Below the pieces are notes generated by a model. The model had not been told where the DNA came from and searched no databases. It saw nothing but the letters and a program-made list of their open reading frames with translations. A program made the position numbers and the translations under genes. Positions 62,747 to 64,000 of a stretch of 64,000 nucleotides of DNA are shown here, one piece after another. The number at the start of each line of letters is the position of its first letter. The first letter of the stretch is position 1. The DNA is from Trinickia diaoshuihuensis (GTDB lineage Bacteria; Pseudomonadota; Gammaproteobacteria; Burkholderiales; Burkholderiaceae). Location of the stretch: contig NZ_QUBS01000026.1 of assembly GCF_003390925.1 (NCBI RefSeq), forward strand, positions 146,095 to 210,094. Direction: 5' to 3'.

Positions 62747-64000
62747 ATGACCTATCAAGTTCTCGCACGCAAGTGGCGACCGAGGGATTTCGCTTCGCTC
62801 GTCGGACAAGAACACGTCGTGCGCGCGCTCACGCACGCGCTCGACGGCGCGCGTCTGCATCACGCGTATCTCTTTACGGGAACGCGCGGCGTGGGCAAGA
62901 CGACGCTTTCCCGCATCTTCGCAAAAGCGCTCAATTGCGAAACCGGCATCACGGCGAAGCCGTGCGGCGTGTGCCGCGCGTGCCGCGAAATCGACGAAGG
63001 ACGTTTCGTCGATTACGTCGAAATGGATGCGGCCAGTAACCGCGGCGTCGATGAAATGGCCGCGCTGCTCGAGCGCGCCGTTTATGCGCCCGTCGACGCG
63101 CGCTTCAAGGTCTACATGATCGACGAAGTGCACATGCTGACGAACCATGCCTTCAACGCGATGTTGAAGACGCTGGAGGAGCCGCCGCCGCATATCAAGT
63201 TCATCCTCGCGACGACCGATCCGCAAAAGATTCCCGTCACGGTGCTCTCGCGCTGCCTGCAGTTCAACTTGAAGCAGATGCCGGCCGGCCATATCGTCGG
63301 GCATCTGGAAAAGATTCTGGCGGCCGAGCAAATCGTGTTCGAACCGCAGGCCTTGCGCCTTCTCGCGCGAGCGGCAGAGGGCAGTATGCGCGACGCGCTG
63401 TCGCTGACCGACCAGGCGATCGCCTACTCGGCCAATGACGTGACCGAGGAGGCCGTGCGCGGCATGCTCGGTGCGCTCGATCAGAGCTATCTGATTCGTT
63501 TGCTCGATGCGATCGCCGCCGGCGATGGTCCGCTCGTGTTGTCGATCGCCGACGAAATGGCCGTGCGCAGCTTGTCGTTTTCGACGGCGCTGCAAGATTT
63601 GGCGAGTCTGCTGCATCGCGTGGCTTGGGCGCAGTTCGCCCCGGCCTCGGTGCTCGACGAGTGGCCCGAGGCGGGCGACCTGCGCCGGTTCGCGCAGATG
63701 CTGACGCCCGAGCAAGTGCAACTGTTCTATCAGATCGCCACGCTGGGGCGCGCCGAACTCGGCCTCGCGCCCGACGAATACGCGGGCTTTACGATGACCC
63801 TGCTGCGCATGCTCGCGTTCGAACCGGCATTGCCGCCGGGATCGGGACCCGCCGGACCCGCGCCGAAACGCACGGGTGGTCCCGGCGCGTCCACCGGCGC
63901 GGCGGGTGCGCGCGGTGCTGCCGTCGTCGCTCAGGCGGGCCGCGGCGCGGTGCCGAGCGCGGCGGCTCCGCGTTCGACGCCGGTGCCGTCCGCGGCGCCG
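62747..64000 (+). CDS. dnaX: DNA polymerase III subunit gamma/tau (3' end cut by window edge)
   Basis: The first 418 residues of the clamp-loader ATPase. N-terminus MTYQVLARKWRPRDFASLVGQEHV, Walker A FTGTRGVGKTTLSRIFAKAL, the zinc cysteines (NCETGITAKPCGVCRAC), Walker B VYMIDEVHML and the sensor-1 text are present. From residue 365 it becomes alanine/proline/glycine-rich, the start of the tau-specific part. SRP RNA followed by dnaX is a common order in this family. Confidence 0.97.
   Translation, partial: MTYQVLARKWRPRDFASLVGQEHVVRALTHALDGARLHHAYLFTGTRGVGKTTLSRIFAKALNCETGITAKPCGVCRACREIDEGRFVDYVEMDAASNRGVDEMAALLERAVYAPVDARFKVYMIDEVHMLTNHAFNAMLKTLEEPPPHIKFILATTDPQKIPVTVLSRCLQFNLKQMPAGHIVGHLEKILAAEQIVFEPQALRLLARAAEGSMRDALSLTDQAIAYSANDVTEEAVRGMLGALDQSYLIRLLDAIAAGDGPLVLSIADEMAVRSLSFSTALQDLASLLHRVAWAQFAPASVLDEWPEAGDLRRFAQMLTPEQVQLFYQIATLGRAELGLAPDEYAGFTMTLLRMLAFEPALPPGSGPAGPAPKRTGGPGASTGAAGARGAAVVAQAGRGAVPSAAAPRSTPVPSAAP

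Overview
The window is a contiguous piece of chromosome from a GC-rich betaproteobacterium of the Burkholderiaceae (Burkholderia sensu lato; a Paraburkholderia/Trinickia-type genome fits better than the very GC-rich pathogens). Evidence for this is the gene order (lexA-cysB-asparaginase, rpsF-priB-rpsR-rplI-dnaB, DUF47-pit, the arn cluster with a split arnA, moeA-moaD-moaE, ffs-dnaX) and the protein sequences themselves. The genus is inferred from gene content only. Most of the window is core genome; four places look acquired.

Layout. 1-7.3 kb: an OFA-type MFS transporter cut by the left edge, initiator tRNA-fMet, a UPF0303 protein, an SMR pump, a HIBYL-CoA-hydrolase-like protein, small unknown genes, an MFS transporter and a PRC-barrel lipoprotein. 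7.3-11.1 kb: an accessory stretch. Two 33-bp direct repeats enclose two small phage-type genes just upstream of dusA. Then, behind tRNA-His, lies an AT-richer two-gene module: a HipA-like kinase and a HipS-like/HIRAN protein. 11.3-18.4 kb: NodI/NodJ-type ABC exporter, UspA, DUF2939 protein, lexA with two SOS boxes, cysB, asparaginase. 18.7-23.4 kb: glyoxylate-to-glycerate operon gcl-hyi-glxR with a divergent LysR regulator. 23.6-27.7 kb: ribosomal/replication operon ending in dnaB, which is interrupted in its Walker A motif by a 347-residue intein with class 3 features. 28.1-30.1 kb: a secreted GH64 beta-1,3-glucanase facing a small secreted X8/CBM43 protein of plant type. 30.5-36.1 kb: DUF47-pit phosphate uptake, NlpC/P60 lipoprotein, PhoH, Bcp. 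36.1-44 kb: complete L-Ara4N (arn) lipid A modification operon. 44.3-48.5 kb: alaA, homoserine dehydrogenase, threonine synthase. 48.6-50.7 kb: moeA-moaD-moaE. 50.7-52.0 kb: truncated globin divergent from an NsrR-like repressor. 52.1-64 kb: clpB with a sigma-32 type promoter, MerR/CMD pair, MATE pump, ArnT-like glycosyltransferase, rpmE2, MtfA-like peptidase, rho, trxA, SRP RNA and dnaX (cut by the right edge).

How genes work together. gcl, hyi and glxR convert glyoxylate to glycerate. The arn genes make, flip and attach L-Ara4N to lipid A. alaA, hom and thrC make alanine and threonine. The GH64 enzyme and the X8 protein probably act together on beta-1,3-glucan outside the cell. The kinase/HIRAN pair is the best candidate for an uncharacterised conflict or toxin-antitoxin system: the domain I would expect as a HipS-type antitoxin is fused to a HIRAN domain, and no HipB-like gene is present.
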